Assembly (NCBI RefSeq): GCF_000374845.1
Contig: NZ_KB895414.1
Location: 558,001-622,000, forward strand
DNA from: Paenibacillus terrigena DSM 21567
GTDB taxonomy: Bacteria > Bacillota > Bacilli > Paenibacillales > Paenibacillaceae
Length of the DNA stretch: 64,000 nt
Reading direction: 5' to 3'
In this document: one piece after another, positions 54,586 through 62,418 of the stretch
Numbering within the stretch: position 1 is the first letter of the stretch
Layout of the letters: each line of letters starts with the position of its first letter
Made by a program: the position numbers and the translations under genes
Notes under the pieces: generated by a model
The model's database searches: none
What the model was told of the DNA's origin: nothing
What the model saw: the letters and a program-made list of their open reading frames with translations, nothing else

Positions 54586-54710
54586 TTTTGTAATCAAGGA
54601 TTTCAGTTTATGCGGCGGTTAGCCTGCTGCCATAAGTGATCAAAGCAGGAAAATGGATCATCCATCCAGAAAAAATATAAACAATATATTTCATTGATTA
54701 GGTGGGAATG

Positions 54711-55571
54711 ATGCCAATAAATAATAAGAGTATGCAGAGCTATAGTCCGATTCTCCATGCCAGGAGCGAGAATTATTTTTGGCAGGGTAAAGGCGCATTA
54801 TCAATTAAAACATTTAAAAATGGACGTGCGTTCTATCATGCTGGTCGTGGGCACTTTGCTGTTGATGAAGGAAACTATCTTTTGCTTAATCATGGTCAGG
54901 AGTACTCTATTACTATTGAATCAGAGGTTCCTGTGGAATCATTTTGTATCTTTTTCCCTGAGATGATGGTTGAAGAGGTCTATCATAGTATGATGGCATC
55001 AAATGAGCAACTATTAGATGACCCCGTCTTACCAAAGCAAATGTCAGTTGATTTTATTGAGAAAACTTATAACGATAAATGGTTAGCCACCACTTTATTT
55101 CAAATTAAGTCTGAATATACAAATAAGTCTCTTGATCTAACATGGCTGGAAGAAAAGTTATACGAATTAGCACATGGGCTTCTAAAGGTTCATCGACAGG
55201 TTAATAACGAAATATTGAAACTTCAGTCCCAAAGAGCCTCAACACGTGAGGAATTGTATAAAAGAATACATATAGGTCATGAGTTTATTTCAGCATACTT
55301 TGATCAATCCATAACCCTAGCGGATGCGGCTAGAGCTGCTTGTTTATCACCAAACCACTTTCTTAGAAGTTACAAGCAATTGTTCGGCATGTCTCCTCAT
55401 CAATATTTAACTGAAAGAAGGCTTCAAGAATCTAGAAGGCTTCTACTTCAAACAGATAAGTCCATAACAAATATTTGTTTAGAAGTTGGATTTCAAAGTC
55501 CTAGTTCGTTTAGTGGTCTATTCTCCAAACGTTTTTCTATGACCCCTTCGCAGTTCCGTCAAAAAAAGTGA
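54711..55571 (+). CDS. AraC-family transcriptional regulator
   Basis: 286 residues from the ATG at 54711 (AGGTGGG upstream; another ATG 3 nt earlier). An N-terminal cupin-like effector domain (about 20-120) and a C-terminal AraC HTH pair: ITLADAARAACLSPNHFLRSYKQLFGMSPHQY and ITNICLEVGFQSPSSFSGLFSKRFSMTPSQF. Codon use is more AT-rich than the preceding genes. It opens a short accessory stretch. No clear target; the ankyrin gene follows 90 nt downstream. Confidence 0.85.
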   Translation: MPINNKSMQSYSPILHARSENYFWQGKGALSIKTFKNGRAFYHAGRGHFAVDEGNYLLLNHGQEYSITIESEVPVESFCIFFPEMMVEEVYHSMMASNEQLLDDPVLPKQMSVDFIEKTYNDKWLATTLFQIKSEYTNKSLDLTWLEEKLYELAHGLLKVHRQVNNEILKLQSQRASTREELYKRIHIGHEFISAYFDQSITLADAARAACLSPNHFLRSYKQLFGMSPHQYLTERRLQESRRLLLQTDKSITNICLEVGFQSPSSFSGLFSKRFSMTPSQFRQKK

Positions 55572-55662
55572 TTTTCAAGAAGTAAGTTTTCAAACTGTAG
55601 TTATAATTTAAGTACAACCCGTATTTACATCGCATAAAACAATCGAAATGGAGGCTAAATGA

Positions 55663-56184
55663 ATGGAGTTAACACAAATTATTGATGATGTATTTCAAGC
55701 GGCTCAATCAGGTGAAGCTTCACGGGTAAAAGACATTTTAGAATCTCACCCGCACCTTGCAAATACGGAAAATGGAGATGGGCTTACGCCTTTGGGATAT
55801 GCGGCACATTTTGGTAACAAAGATGTAGTAGAGATATTGCTAAATAATGGTGCAAATGTTGATGCGATATCTCATTCCAAAATATCTTACATTCCTTCGA
55901 ATACAGCACTGCATGCAGCAATAGCGGGGGAGCGTAACGTGGATGTAATCAGGCTGCTCTTAACTCATAATGCGCAGACAAATATTAACGACAGCAATGG
56001 TCATACTAGTCTACATACTGCTGCATTCCATGACGATAACATAGAAATTATTCGCTTATTGATCGAACATGGAGCCGATGTTAACGCTAGAATTGAAGGT
56101 GGAGAAACTGCATTGTCGCTTGCAATTAATCAAGGTAACAATAATGTAGCGGAATTTCTTCGACAAAACGGAGCGATACTCTAA
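55663..56184 (+). CDS. Ankyrin-repeat protein
   Basis: 173 residues. Four or five ankyrin repeats after a short N-terminal helix, with clear G-x-T-P/A-L-x-x-A-A and D-(I/V)-V-x-x-L-L-x-x-G-A motifs (DGLTPLGYAAHFGNKDVVEILLNNGANVD, NGHTSLHTAAFHDDNIEIIRLLIEHGADVN). Cytoplasmic protein-protein interaction module with no catalytic domain. AT-rich; partner unknown. Confidence 0.88.
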   Translation: MELTQIIDDVFQAAQSGEASRVKDILESHPHLANTENGDGLTPLGYAAHFGNKDVVEILLNNGANVDAISHSKISYIPSNTALHAAIAGERNVDVIRLLLTHNAQTNINDSNGHTSLHTAAFHDDNIEIIRLLIEHGADVNARIEGGETALSLAINQGNNNVAEFLRQNGAIL

Positions 56185-56518
56185 TTTCTTATAGTAGCTT
56201 GCTACAAGTATGTCTAGGTCTTGACGTGATTTACAGTTCGAATATAGAATAGAGCCCTGACAATCGCAGTCAGGGCTTTAGTTGGTAGAGGCTTATCGTT
56301 TAGCATGTTCACACTGTCCTCAACACATGTGGAGTGCTGCTCACTGTTAGTCAGGAAAGACTAGTATCTGAGATGTATTGGCGACCTTTTTCAAAAATTG
56401 TTGACCTCTCTCCACAGCGATAGCGTTTTTTCATACGAACATACACTCGGAGAATTGTATTAGGTAATAGAAAAACTGCCTTAATAGGTATTTATTATAT
56501 AGAACATAGGAGGATTAC
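56185..56518. other. Intergenic region with terminator
   Basis: 334 bp, no convincing ORF. It holds a terminator (56253-56277) for the ankyrin gene and presumably the promoter of the next gene; the rest is AT-rich. Confidence 0.5.
56253..56277. terminator. Terminator after the ankyrin gene
   Basis: AGCCCTGAC pairs with GTCAGGGCT around a 7-nt loop, followed by TTAGTT. Confidence 0.75.
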
Positions 56519-57088
56519 ATGGCCTGGAGCAAATTGAAACAACAACTAGAGGGTTTTCTCTGTCCTGCGTTATATGGAAGGGTCGAATACCGTGCAACCA
56601 GCTACCGTTATTTACCTGATAAAGCAGGACTTTGTTATATTGCGGTAGATAAAAAGAACGTACTCAATATGAGTGATAAAACTACCTTAATCAGATGGTA
56701 TCAGACGGAGCTGGAAATTAAGAATGATTCAACTATCCAAATTCCTATCCATGATGAAGAAATTGAAGCGATCAGAAAAGACACCAAGGGAACAGTTCCG
56801 GAGGATCGTCTAAAAGTAATTGCAAGAAGTAGAAAAATATCAGAATATGCAAAGGAGCTTTTGTCAGCACAATCATCATTAAGTAAATCAAATTTTATCG
56901 TTGTTGCTACTAAGTTTTTATCCATTTCTATAGAGGAAAGCATGGAGAGCAATGATATCTTATTGAATATATTAGCTTTGGTAGACAGACGAGTTGGAAA
57001 AAAGCGAATTCTAAACATGTCCGAGAAGATGAAGTTAAAGCATCCCATTGTGCAATATTTTTATGAACTACGGCTTAGTACGTTATAA
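56519..57088 (+). CDS. Uncharacterised protein resembling the SF0329 family
   Basis: 189 residues; AGGAGG lies 6 nt before the ATG. The opening MAWSKLKQQLEGFLCPALYG with RVEYRATSYRYLPDKAG is, from memory, that of a small family named after Shigella SF0329; no function is known to me. The rest is alpha-helical and Lys/Ser-rich. AT-rich codon use. Downstream to 57258 there is only unassigned sequence. Confidence 0.6.
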   Translation: MAWSKLKQQLEGFLCPALYGRVEYRATSYRYLPDKAGLCYIAVDKKNVLNMSDKTTLIRWYQTELEIKNDSTIQIPIHDEEIEAIRKDTKGTVPEDRLKVIARSRKISEYAKELLSAQSSLSKSNFIVVATKFLSISIEESMESNDILLNILALVDRRVGKKRILNMSEKMKLKHPIVQYFYELRLSTL

Positions 57089-57258
57089 AAATAACTCATT
57101 TACCTCCAGTCGAGAGTCCTGCAAAGGATATAGCAGCCAAAATCTAGCCATATCAAGGAAGATCAAATGCCATTCCTGTGTTAAGAGGGGAGATCTACTG
57201 TCTTCCCTTCGAGGGGGCGTGACACGTTTGATGCTTCCGATTGGCGTTACTTTTGTTA

Positions 57259-58017
57259 TCAAGTATGATCTTGTTGAATGTTGTCCTTAACCCTGTACCA
57301 GTACTTATAAATTTCCGAGTAACCGATTTTTGAATAAAGTTGTAACGCAGGTGCATTATTGGCTACTACCGCTAAATAACTGTATCTTGCTCCATTTTCT
57401 TTCCCCCACTTTAACAGATTTAATATCATCTGTTCTCCAAAACCTCGATTTCTAAAATTTAAATCTGTTACGATATCATATAACCCTATGTATTCTCTTT
57501 CAATTACTCCAAGACCGCAAGCAATAACAATTTCTTCGTAATAAAGCGATACAAATCCCTTTTTGGTTTTGATATTGGATAGCATACGCTCCATAACGTT
57601 TTTGTCTTTATCTCTAACGTTATTGAGCCTACAAAAATTTTCTAACCAATCAGCAGTGATGTTTTCATAGATTCTAACTGAAGTTAGTTCGGGTTCGATT
57701 ATGTTATCTAACTTCAAGGTTTGGACGCTTGTAGTATCAATCAATGAATAGCCCTTTCCCTCTAATGTGCCATCTAGATTTATGGGGTGAACAAATGGAG
57801 TGATTTTGTATGTTGTTGGTAAATTACTCGCTGAATAAATTTTCTCACATTCTTCGATTTTATTATTCAAATCATAAGTTGAATAATGAATTGGGTTAAT
57901 GGAGTTTGCTCGTTTTGTATAGCCATCTGCGAAACGCAACACCCATCCATCGTATAGCAGAGTGGATAAGGGTTGCCAGTGGTTCAAAGATAATTCCTCA
58001 ATGAGTTTGTTATCCAT
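57259..58017 (-). CDS. GNAT family N-acetyltransferase
   Basis: 252 residues from the ATG at 58017 (GGAGG 6 nt upstream); the frame runs on to 58413 but that part is non-coding and overlaps the next gene. The N-terminal half (NHWQPLSTLLYDGWVLRFADGYTKRANS) is a degenerate GNAT-like domain, and the C-terminal half is a full GNAT with acetyl-CoA motif DLNFRNRGFGEQMILNLLKWG and APALQLYSKIGYSEIYKYWYR. Substrate unknown. AT-rich, like its neighbours. Confidence 0.82.
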   Translation of the reverse strand: MDNKLIEELSLNHWQPLSTLLYDGWVLRFADGYTKRANSINPIHYSTYDLNNKIEECEKIYSASNLPTTYKITPFVHPINLDGTLEGKGYSLIDTTSVQTLKLDNIIEPELTSVRIYENITADWLENFCRLNNVRDKDKNVMERMLSNIKTKKGFVSLYYEEIVIACGLGVIEREYIGLYDIVTDLNFRNRGFGEQMILNLLKWGKENGARYSYLAVVANNAPALQLYSKIGYSEIYKYWYRVKDNIQQDHT

Positions 58018-58177
58018 CATTATCCTCCACATTATTTTTGAATAATAATACTCCGTATCAAATAAATATACAATTAGTTTTATTGCGATAAAAACAGGGG
58101 TGTATCTCCCCTCCATACACCGTTTCCATCCTGTTCCAGTACTCATATCATAAACGAAAACAGGGAGGAAATGATGT

Positions 58178-58570
58178 ATGCAGAGCAACGGAACGCTGTG
58201 TGAGCAATTTTCAAAAATAATCGGTGGACAACCCGGATTTGCCGGCGGAAAATGCGTCTCGACCATCAATCGAAATAACATCAAAGCAACGATTTTAGGG
58301 AAAAGATTTCGCGTAACGTCCTCTTTCTCGTTCGAATCATTAAATAAAAGAACGGGCAGAGCACTTTGTTTAGGTAGAGCGGCATTCTTAGAGAAAGAAG
58401 TCAATAAATTCATCGCGGCTATTCGTAATCAAGGCATAAAAGTGACGTCTGTCCATAACGAATGGTTATTCGAGCGGCCCCGCTTGATTTATATCAATAT
58501 TGAAACAGTCGATAGACCACTTGTTTTTGCAAGGAAAGTGAAGCGAGCGTTAGATGCTATTCATAGATAA
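58178..58570 (+). CDS. Small DUF1259 (LppY/LpqO-like) protein
   Basis: 130 residues, GGGAGG 9 nt before the ATG. The order LCEQFSKIIGGQPGFAGG, then a short beta segment, LGRAAFLEKEVNKFIAAIRNQGIKVTSVHNEW, RPRLIYINIE and ARKVKRALDAI matches one DUF1259 repeat. LpqO-type proteins are usually secreted with two repeats; this one has no signal peptide and a single repeat, and the usual second His (HNH) is replaced by Glu-Trp. Function unknown. Confidence 0.7.
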   Translation: MQSNGTLCEQFSKIIGGQPGFAGGKCVSTINRNNIKATILGKRFRVTSSFSFESLNKRTGRALCLGRAAFLEKEVNKFIAAIRNQGIKVTSVHNEWLFERPRLIYINIETVDRPLVFARKVKRALDAIHR

Positions 58571-58616
58571 AAGGTTGAGAAGGATGGCTATAGGACACGC
58601 TGTTGACAGATACCGT

Positions 58617-58645
58617 AAAGAGGAGCGATAACGCCCCTCTTTTTT
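58617..58645 (+). terminator. Terminator after the DUF1259 gene
   Basis: An AGAGG(A)GC/GC(C)CCTCT stem followed by six T. Confidence 0.8.
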
Positions 58646-58664
58646 GGGCTCTTGCCCATTTTCC

Positions 58665-58694
58665 ACAACGATAGATAGGCGCTAGCATAGGATA
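58665..58694 (+). promoter_or_regulatory. Candidate mother-cell (SigE/SigK-type) promoter of the cupin gene
   Basis: CATAGGATA (58686-58694) fits the -10 pattern CATANNNTA used by the mother-cell sigma factors, with ACAAC about 16 nt upstream as a possible -35. It lies about 33 nt before the cupin start. Confidence 0.4.
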
Positions 58695-58727
58695 CATGGT
58701 GAATGAAATCATGAGAGGAGATTGAGG

Positions 58728-59276
58728 ATGTACCCTAGATCATACTGTCAATATCCATGGCACCATCCGATGCATAGCAACTGGCATAACAACCCGTGGG
58801 TTAACCCTTGGAATCAACCCTATTATCATTGGAACGGCAACTGGGATGCTTATTATCGAGACATTGTATTGAAAGATTATGGACCCTATCCGTTTGTCGT
58901 GAATATTGATCAAGCAGCCAAGCAGAACAATAACTACCGCACCGCTTTATGGACAGGGAAACACTTGCAAGTCACGCTGATGAGCATCAATCCTGGAGAA
59001 GACATCGGTTTGGAAGTCCATCCGACTACAGACCAATTTATACGCATTGAAGATGGTCAAGGACTCGTCCAGATGGGAGATCACAAGGATCAATTAGATT
59101 TTCATCAAAACGCCTACGATGGCTATGCCATTATGGTCCCTGCCGGGAAATGGCATAATGTCATCAATACAGGGAATAAACCGCTTAAAGTTTACACGAT
59201 CTACGCGCCACCTGAGCATCCATTCGGAACAATTCATGAGACGAAAGCGGTGGCCATGGCTTCTGAAGCATCGTAA
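58728..59276 (+). CDS. Cupin-domain protein with aromatic/His-rich N-terminus
   Basis: 182 residues, AGGAG 7 nt before ATG. Residues 1-45 are extremely rich in Trp, Tyr, His, Asn and Pro (PWHHPMHSNWHNNPWVNPWNQPYYHW-type), a composition common in spore coat proteins. The cupin core follows: LMSINPGEDIGLEVHPTTDQFIRIEDGQG (motif 1) and MVPAGKWHNVINTGNKPLKVYTIYAPPEHP (motif 2). The metal ligands H, D/E and H are present. A sporulation-type promoter may lie upstream, so a coat-associated role is plausible (inference). Confidence 0.82.
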   Translation: MYPRSYCQYPWHHPMHSNWHNNPWVNPWNQPYYHWNGNWDAYYRDIVLKDYGPYPFVVNIDQAAKQNNNYRTALWTGKHLQVTLMSINPGEDIGLEVHPTTDQFIRIEDGQGLVQMGDHKDQLDFHQNAYDGYAIMVPAGKWHNVINTGNKPLKVYTIYAPPEHPFGTIHETKAVAMASEAS

Positions 59277-59302
59277 GGGGGGGGGGAAAGCCCCCTCTTT
59301 TT
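59277..59302 (+). terminator. Terminator with a homopolymeric G10 arm
   Basis: Ten G directly after the cupin stop codon (59277-59286), loop AAAG, then CCCCC and TCTTTTTG. The stem is unusual because its left arm is a long mononucleotide tract. Confidence 0.8.
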
Positions 59303-59468
59303 GTTATATTCATTGGCATGCGCAAGGAACTTGCTGCTTCAGCATTCTCATCTAAATCAATCGTCATAACCCGACAAAATCTAGTATTGTTTTCTTACAA
59401 TACTTTACATTTCATAGAATTTCGATAATAATTAACAATTATATACATAATTCTACGAGAGGTGTTCT

Positions 59469-60599
59469 ATGAATTCAGTATACATTACAAGTATTGGCAA
59501 GTTCCTCCCCGGCTCTCCCGTCAGTAATGATGAAATTGAGGATTACCTTGGCAAAATCGGTGGAAAGTCTTCCAAAACCAAGCGAATCATTCTGGAGAAG
59601 AACCAAATCCGGTATCGCTATTATGCGATGAATAAAGAGCAAAAGAGTCTATATACAAATACAGAGATGGCCGCTCTCGCGATTCGCGATGCATTGGATC
59701 GAAATGATCAGGTAGCCGTTCAAGATATCGGCTTCCTAGCGACAGGCACGACGAGAGCTGACCTGCTGCTACCTGGCTTCGCCAGCATGGTGCATGCGGA
59801 AGCCGATCTGCCGGTGATGGAAGTCTCTTCGCATGCGGGCTTGTGTGCGAGCGGTATGCAAGCGATGAAGACTGCTTATCTCCAAGTGAAATCGGGAGAG
59901 CATGAAGCCGCAATTGCTTGTGCTAGCGAATTTCTGAGCCGTGAATTCAAACATACCAAATTCGAAGCACAGAGCATCTATAGCGATAGCCGAGTACCGT
60001 TCGATACCGACTTTCTGCGCTTTATGTTGTCGGATGGCGCAGGCGCTGCCATATTGCAAAATAAGCCTTCCGCTAAGGGACTATCGCTGCGTATTGAGTG
60101 GATCGATAACAAGTCCTATGCGAATCAATACGATGTCTGCATGTATTCCGGTATGAACAAAGAGGATGGCATTCCTTCATGGCTTGATTACGCCTCGATC
60201 CATGAAGCAGCAGACCGTGGTGCGCTGAACCTGAAGCAAGATGTACGACTGGTCAACGAGATTACGACGGTCGGGTCGAATCGGTTCTTGGAGCTAGTGA
60301 AGGAAGGCCGAATTGACCCGGACGCGATTGATTGGATGGTCTGCCATTATTCTTCGCATTTCTTCAAGGAAGAAATTTTCCGCTTGTTAGAGGCTGGCGG
60401 GGTGACGATTCCGAATGAGAAGTGGTTCACGAATTTATATACGAAGGGGAATACGGCTGCAGCTTCGATCTATATCATGCTGGAAGAGCTGCTCAACGAA
60501 GGCCATCTCTCAGAAGGCCAACAAGTGATGTGCATCGTACCCGAGAGCGGTCGATTCCAGACCTCTATTATGATGTTAACCGTCGTAGGACCTCCATGA
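59469..60599 (+). CDS. Beta-ketoacyl-ACP synthase III family protein (DarB/StlD-like)
   Basis: 376 residues, AGAGGTG before the ATG. The ketosynthase III triad is complete: Cys126 in SHAGLCASGMQA, His293 in VCHYSSHFF, Asn328 in YTKGNTAAAS. The N-terminus GKFLPGSPVSNDEIEDYLGKIGG with RYRYYAM is closer to DarB/StlD ketosynthases of dialkylresorcinol and stilbene synthesis than to housekeeping FabH. It probably joins an acyl-thioester with a beta-keto partner. It stands alone with no DarA-like cyclase or carrier protein beside it and is convergent with the SCIFF maturase gene. Confidence 0.85.
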   Translation: MNSVYITSIGKFLPGSPVSNDEIEDYLGKIGGKSSKTKRIILEKNQIRYRYYAMNKEQKSLYTNTEMAALAIRDALDRNDQVAVQDIGFLATGTTRADLLLPGFASMVHAEADLPVMEVSSHAGLCASGMQAMKTAYLQVKSGEHEAAIACASEFLSREFKHTKFEAQSIYSDSRVPFDTDFLRFMLSDGAGAAILQNKPSAKGLSLRIEWIDNKSYANQYDVCMYSGMNKEDGIPSWLDYASIHEAADRGALNLKQDVRLVNEITTVGSNRFLELVKEGRIDPDAIDWMVCHYSSHFFKEEIFRLLEAGGVTIPNEKWFTNLYTKGNTAAASIYIMLEELLNEGHLSEGQQVMCIVPESGRFQTSIMMLTVVGPP

Positions 60600-60612
60600 T
60601 ATGATCATAAGA

Positions 60613-60650
60613 AAAGGGCTCCTCCGTCATTTCGACTGTGGAGCCCCTCT
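60613..60650. terminator. Bidirectional terminator between ketosynthase and SCIFF maturase genes
   Basis: AGGGCTCC pairs with GGAGCCCC around a 17-nt loop, with A- and T-rich flanks between two convergent genes. Confidence 0.75.
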
Positions 60651-60659
60651 TGCATGGAT

Positions 60660-62051
60660 CTAACCCTGATTCTCCATCGCTCGCATCGACTCAGCAACCT
60701 TCGTCATCATGGAACATTCAATACGTTTACGGAAGATGTCGCAGCTAAAGTCATAGATGCCGTTCATGGATCCCGTCGCGTGCAATGCATTCGCAGGACA
60801 GCCGCCGCTGCAGTAGAGTTTAGCCCAGCAATCCTTGCATTCCCGCTTCGAGTAGCAGTTGTTCTCTTTGAATTGGCATTGCAGCTCCGGTCGCGTTATG
60901 CCATCCCAGATGTTCCCCATACTATACGCTTCATCTCCTACGAACTGGTGACAAGGGAACAGTTCGCCCCATGGCGTGACAGCGAGATATTCCGTGCCTG
61001 ATCCGCAGCCAGTGATTCGCTTCTGGATGCAAGGGCCTTCTGAAAGGTCAAGCATGTAATGATAGAAGGTAAACCCTTTGCCTTGTTCTCCGCGCCCTAT
61101 CATTTCCTTGGCGAGAATTTCGTATTGATTGTAAATCTCCGGAAGATCCTCCTTGGTCAGTGCATAGGGTTCCCGTGGGTCACAGATGACCGGCTCCATC
61201 GAAATTTTATCAAAACCAAGGTCTGCGATATGAAATATGTCATTCGTGAAATCGATATTGTTGCGCGTATAGGTTCCCCGTACATAATATTCTTGATCGC
61301 CGCGTTTCTGGATGAATTCTTGGAACTTCGGTACGATATGATCATAGCTACCTTTTCCAGTCACGGTTGTGCGAAGTCGGTCATGAACCTCTTTTCTGCC
61401 ATCCAAACTTAATACGACATTGTACATTTCCTGATTTAAGAACTCGGTGACCTCGTCGTTCAGCAGCATGCCATTCGTCGTGAAGGTGAAGCGGAATTTT
61501 TTTTTGTATTCTTTCTCTTTGCTTCTCGCATACATCACAATCTGCTTGACCACGGTCCAAGCCATCAGCGGCTCTCCACCGAAAAAGTCAATGTCAAGGT
61601 TGCGATGAGGACCCGAATGTTCCAACAGATAATCGATCGCTCTCTGTCCAACCTCGTAGCTCATGAGTGCTCGGTCGCCATTGTACTTCCCTTGGCTGGC
61701 GAAGCAATAGTCGCAGGATAGATTGCAGGTATGCGCGACATTCAGGCAGAGCGCCTTTACATAGGTCTGTCGATTTTTCAGATCGATCGAGAGATTTTCA
61801 TACGGATCCTTGGTGAATAGCTGCCCCTGGCTTCTCAGCTCCTCCACCTCCGCGATGGTTCCTCGAATACTCTCTTCGGAAATGGTCGGATCATATTCGT
61901 ATTTCTCCTGAATGAAGGACAGGATCTCGTCCGGGGACGCTTGCTCATACAGCGCGATGATGTCATACGCCAAGTCGTCGACAACATGCACCGACCCGCT
62001 ATAAGTATCGAGGACGATGTTATATCCGTTCAGTTGATATTGATGAATCAT
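60660..62051 (-). CDS. SCIFF peptide maturase, radical SAM/SPASM (thioether-forming)
   Basis: 463 residues from the ATG at 62051; AAAGGAG lies 13 nt upstream, rather far, but no better start is seen. An N-terminal PqqD-like peptide-binding region (about 1-85: MIHQYQLNGYNIVLDTYSGSVHVVD) precedes the radical SAM barrel with CNLSCDYC (Cys109, 113, 116), DFFGGEPLMAWTVV and SLDGRKEVHDRLR. The SPASM/twitch part carries further Cys: CGSGTEYLAVTPWGELFPC, then C-x5-C-x2-C and YCSGGCPANALH. The family inserts Cys-to-residue thioether bonds in the SCIFF precursor encoded just upstream. A hairpin separates the two genes. Confidence 0.92.
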   Translation of the reverse strand: MIHQYQLNGYNIVLDTYSGSVHVVDDLAYDIIALYEQASPDEILSFIQEKYEYDPTISEESIRGTIAEVEELRSQGQLFTKDPYENLSIDLKNRQTYVKALCLNVAHTCNLSCDYCFASQGKYNGDRALMSYEVGQRAIDYLLEHSGPHRNLDIDFFGGEPLMAWTVVKQIVMYARSKEKEYKKKFRFTFTTNGMLLNDEVTEFLNQEMYNVVLSLDGRKEVHDRLRTTVTGKGSYDHIVPKFQEFIQKRGDQEYYVRGTYTRNNIDFTNDIFHIADLGFDKISMEPVICDPREPYALTKEDLPEIYNQYEILAKEMIGRGEQGKGFTFYHYMLDLSEGPCIQKRITGCGSGTEYLAVTPWGELFPCHQFVGDEAYSMGNIWDGITRPELQCQFKENNCYSKRECKDCWAKLYCSGGCPANALHATGSMNGIYDFSCDIFRKRIECSMMTKVAESMRAMENQG

Positions 62052-62091
62052 ACTGCTAATCAAGCTCCTTTGCCTACATGCTGACACGGGT

Positions 62092-62127
62092 TAAAAAATA
62101 GCCGCCCATCTACAGCGCAGTGGGCGG
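62092..62127 (-). terminator. Intercistronic terminator/attenuator between SCIFF gene and its maturase
   Basis: CCGCCCA pairs with TGGGCGG around a 12-nt loop; on the minus strand CTATTTTTT follows. It lies between the precursor stop and the maturase start and should lower maturase expression relative to precursor. Confidence 0.75.
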
Positions 62128-62140
62128 TGAACTCCAAATC

Positions 62141-62293
62141 CTATTTGTTCATTGCGTTTTCACAACGCTGATTTGCTACTCCACAGGAAGTTTTGCAAGC
62201 AGACTGGCAAGATGTCTGGCATGCGCCGCATCCGCCGTGTTTTGCGGTATCCATCAGTGTTCGTGTGCTTAGTGTTACGATTCTTTTCATCAT
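62141..62293 (-). CDS. SCIFF (six-cysteines-in-forty-five) ranthipeptide precursor
   Basis: 50 residues from the ATG at 62293 (GGAG 6 nt upstream; a second ATG follows at once). The leader is KRIVTLSTRTLMD with a basic/hydrophobic pattern, then the core has six Cys at 22, 25, 29, 33, 37 and 44 in GGCGACQTSCQSACKTSC plus one later Cys. This is the SCIFF family pattern almost exactly. The core is processed by the adjacent radical SAM maturase into a multi-thioether ranthipeptide. These peptides are near-universal in Clostridia and have been linked to quorum sensing and population control there. No peptidase or transporter gene is seen alongside. Confidence 0.93.
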   Translation of the reverse strand: MMKRIVTLSTRTLMDTAKHGGCGACQTSCQSACKTSCGVANQRCENAMNK

Positions 62294-62418
62294 GAATAAC
62301 TCCTCTGCCATTTCAATTCGTTCAAACCACTAAAGATAACAATGTGAATGATTTCACTTTTTTACCTTTAACAAGGGTAACAACGACCATGGATGGACGT
62401 CAATCAAATAGATCACAC

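Noticed and set aside
57048-57290. Short plus-strand frame between the SF0329-like and GNAT genes
   Set aside because: Overlaps the previous gene, no ribosome binding site, no recognisable motif; possibly decayed sequence but nothing can be supported.
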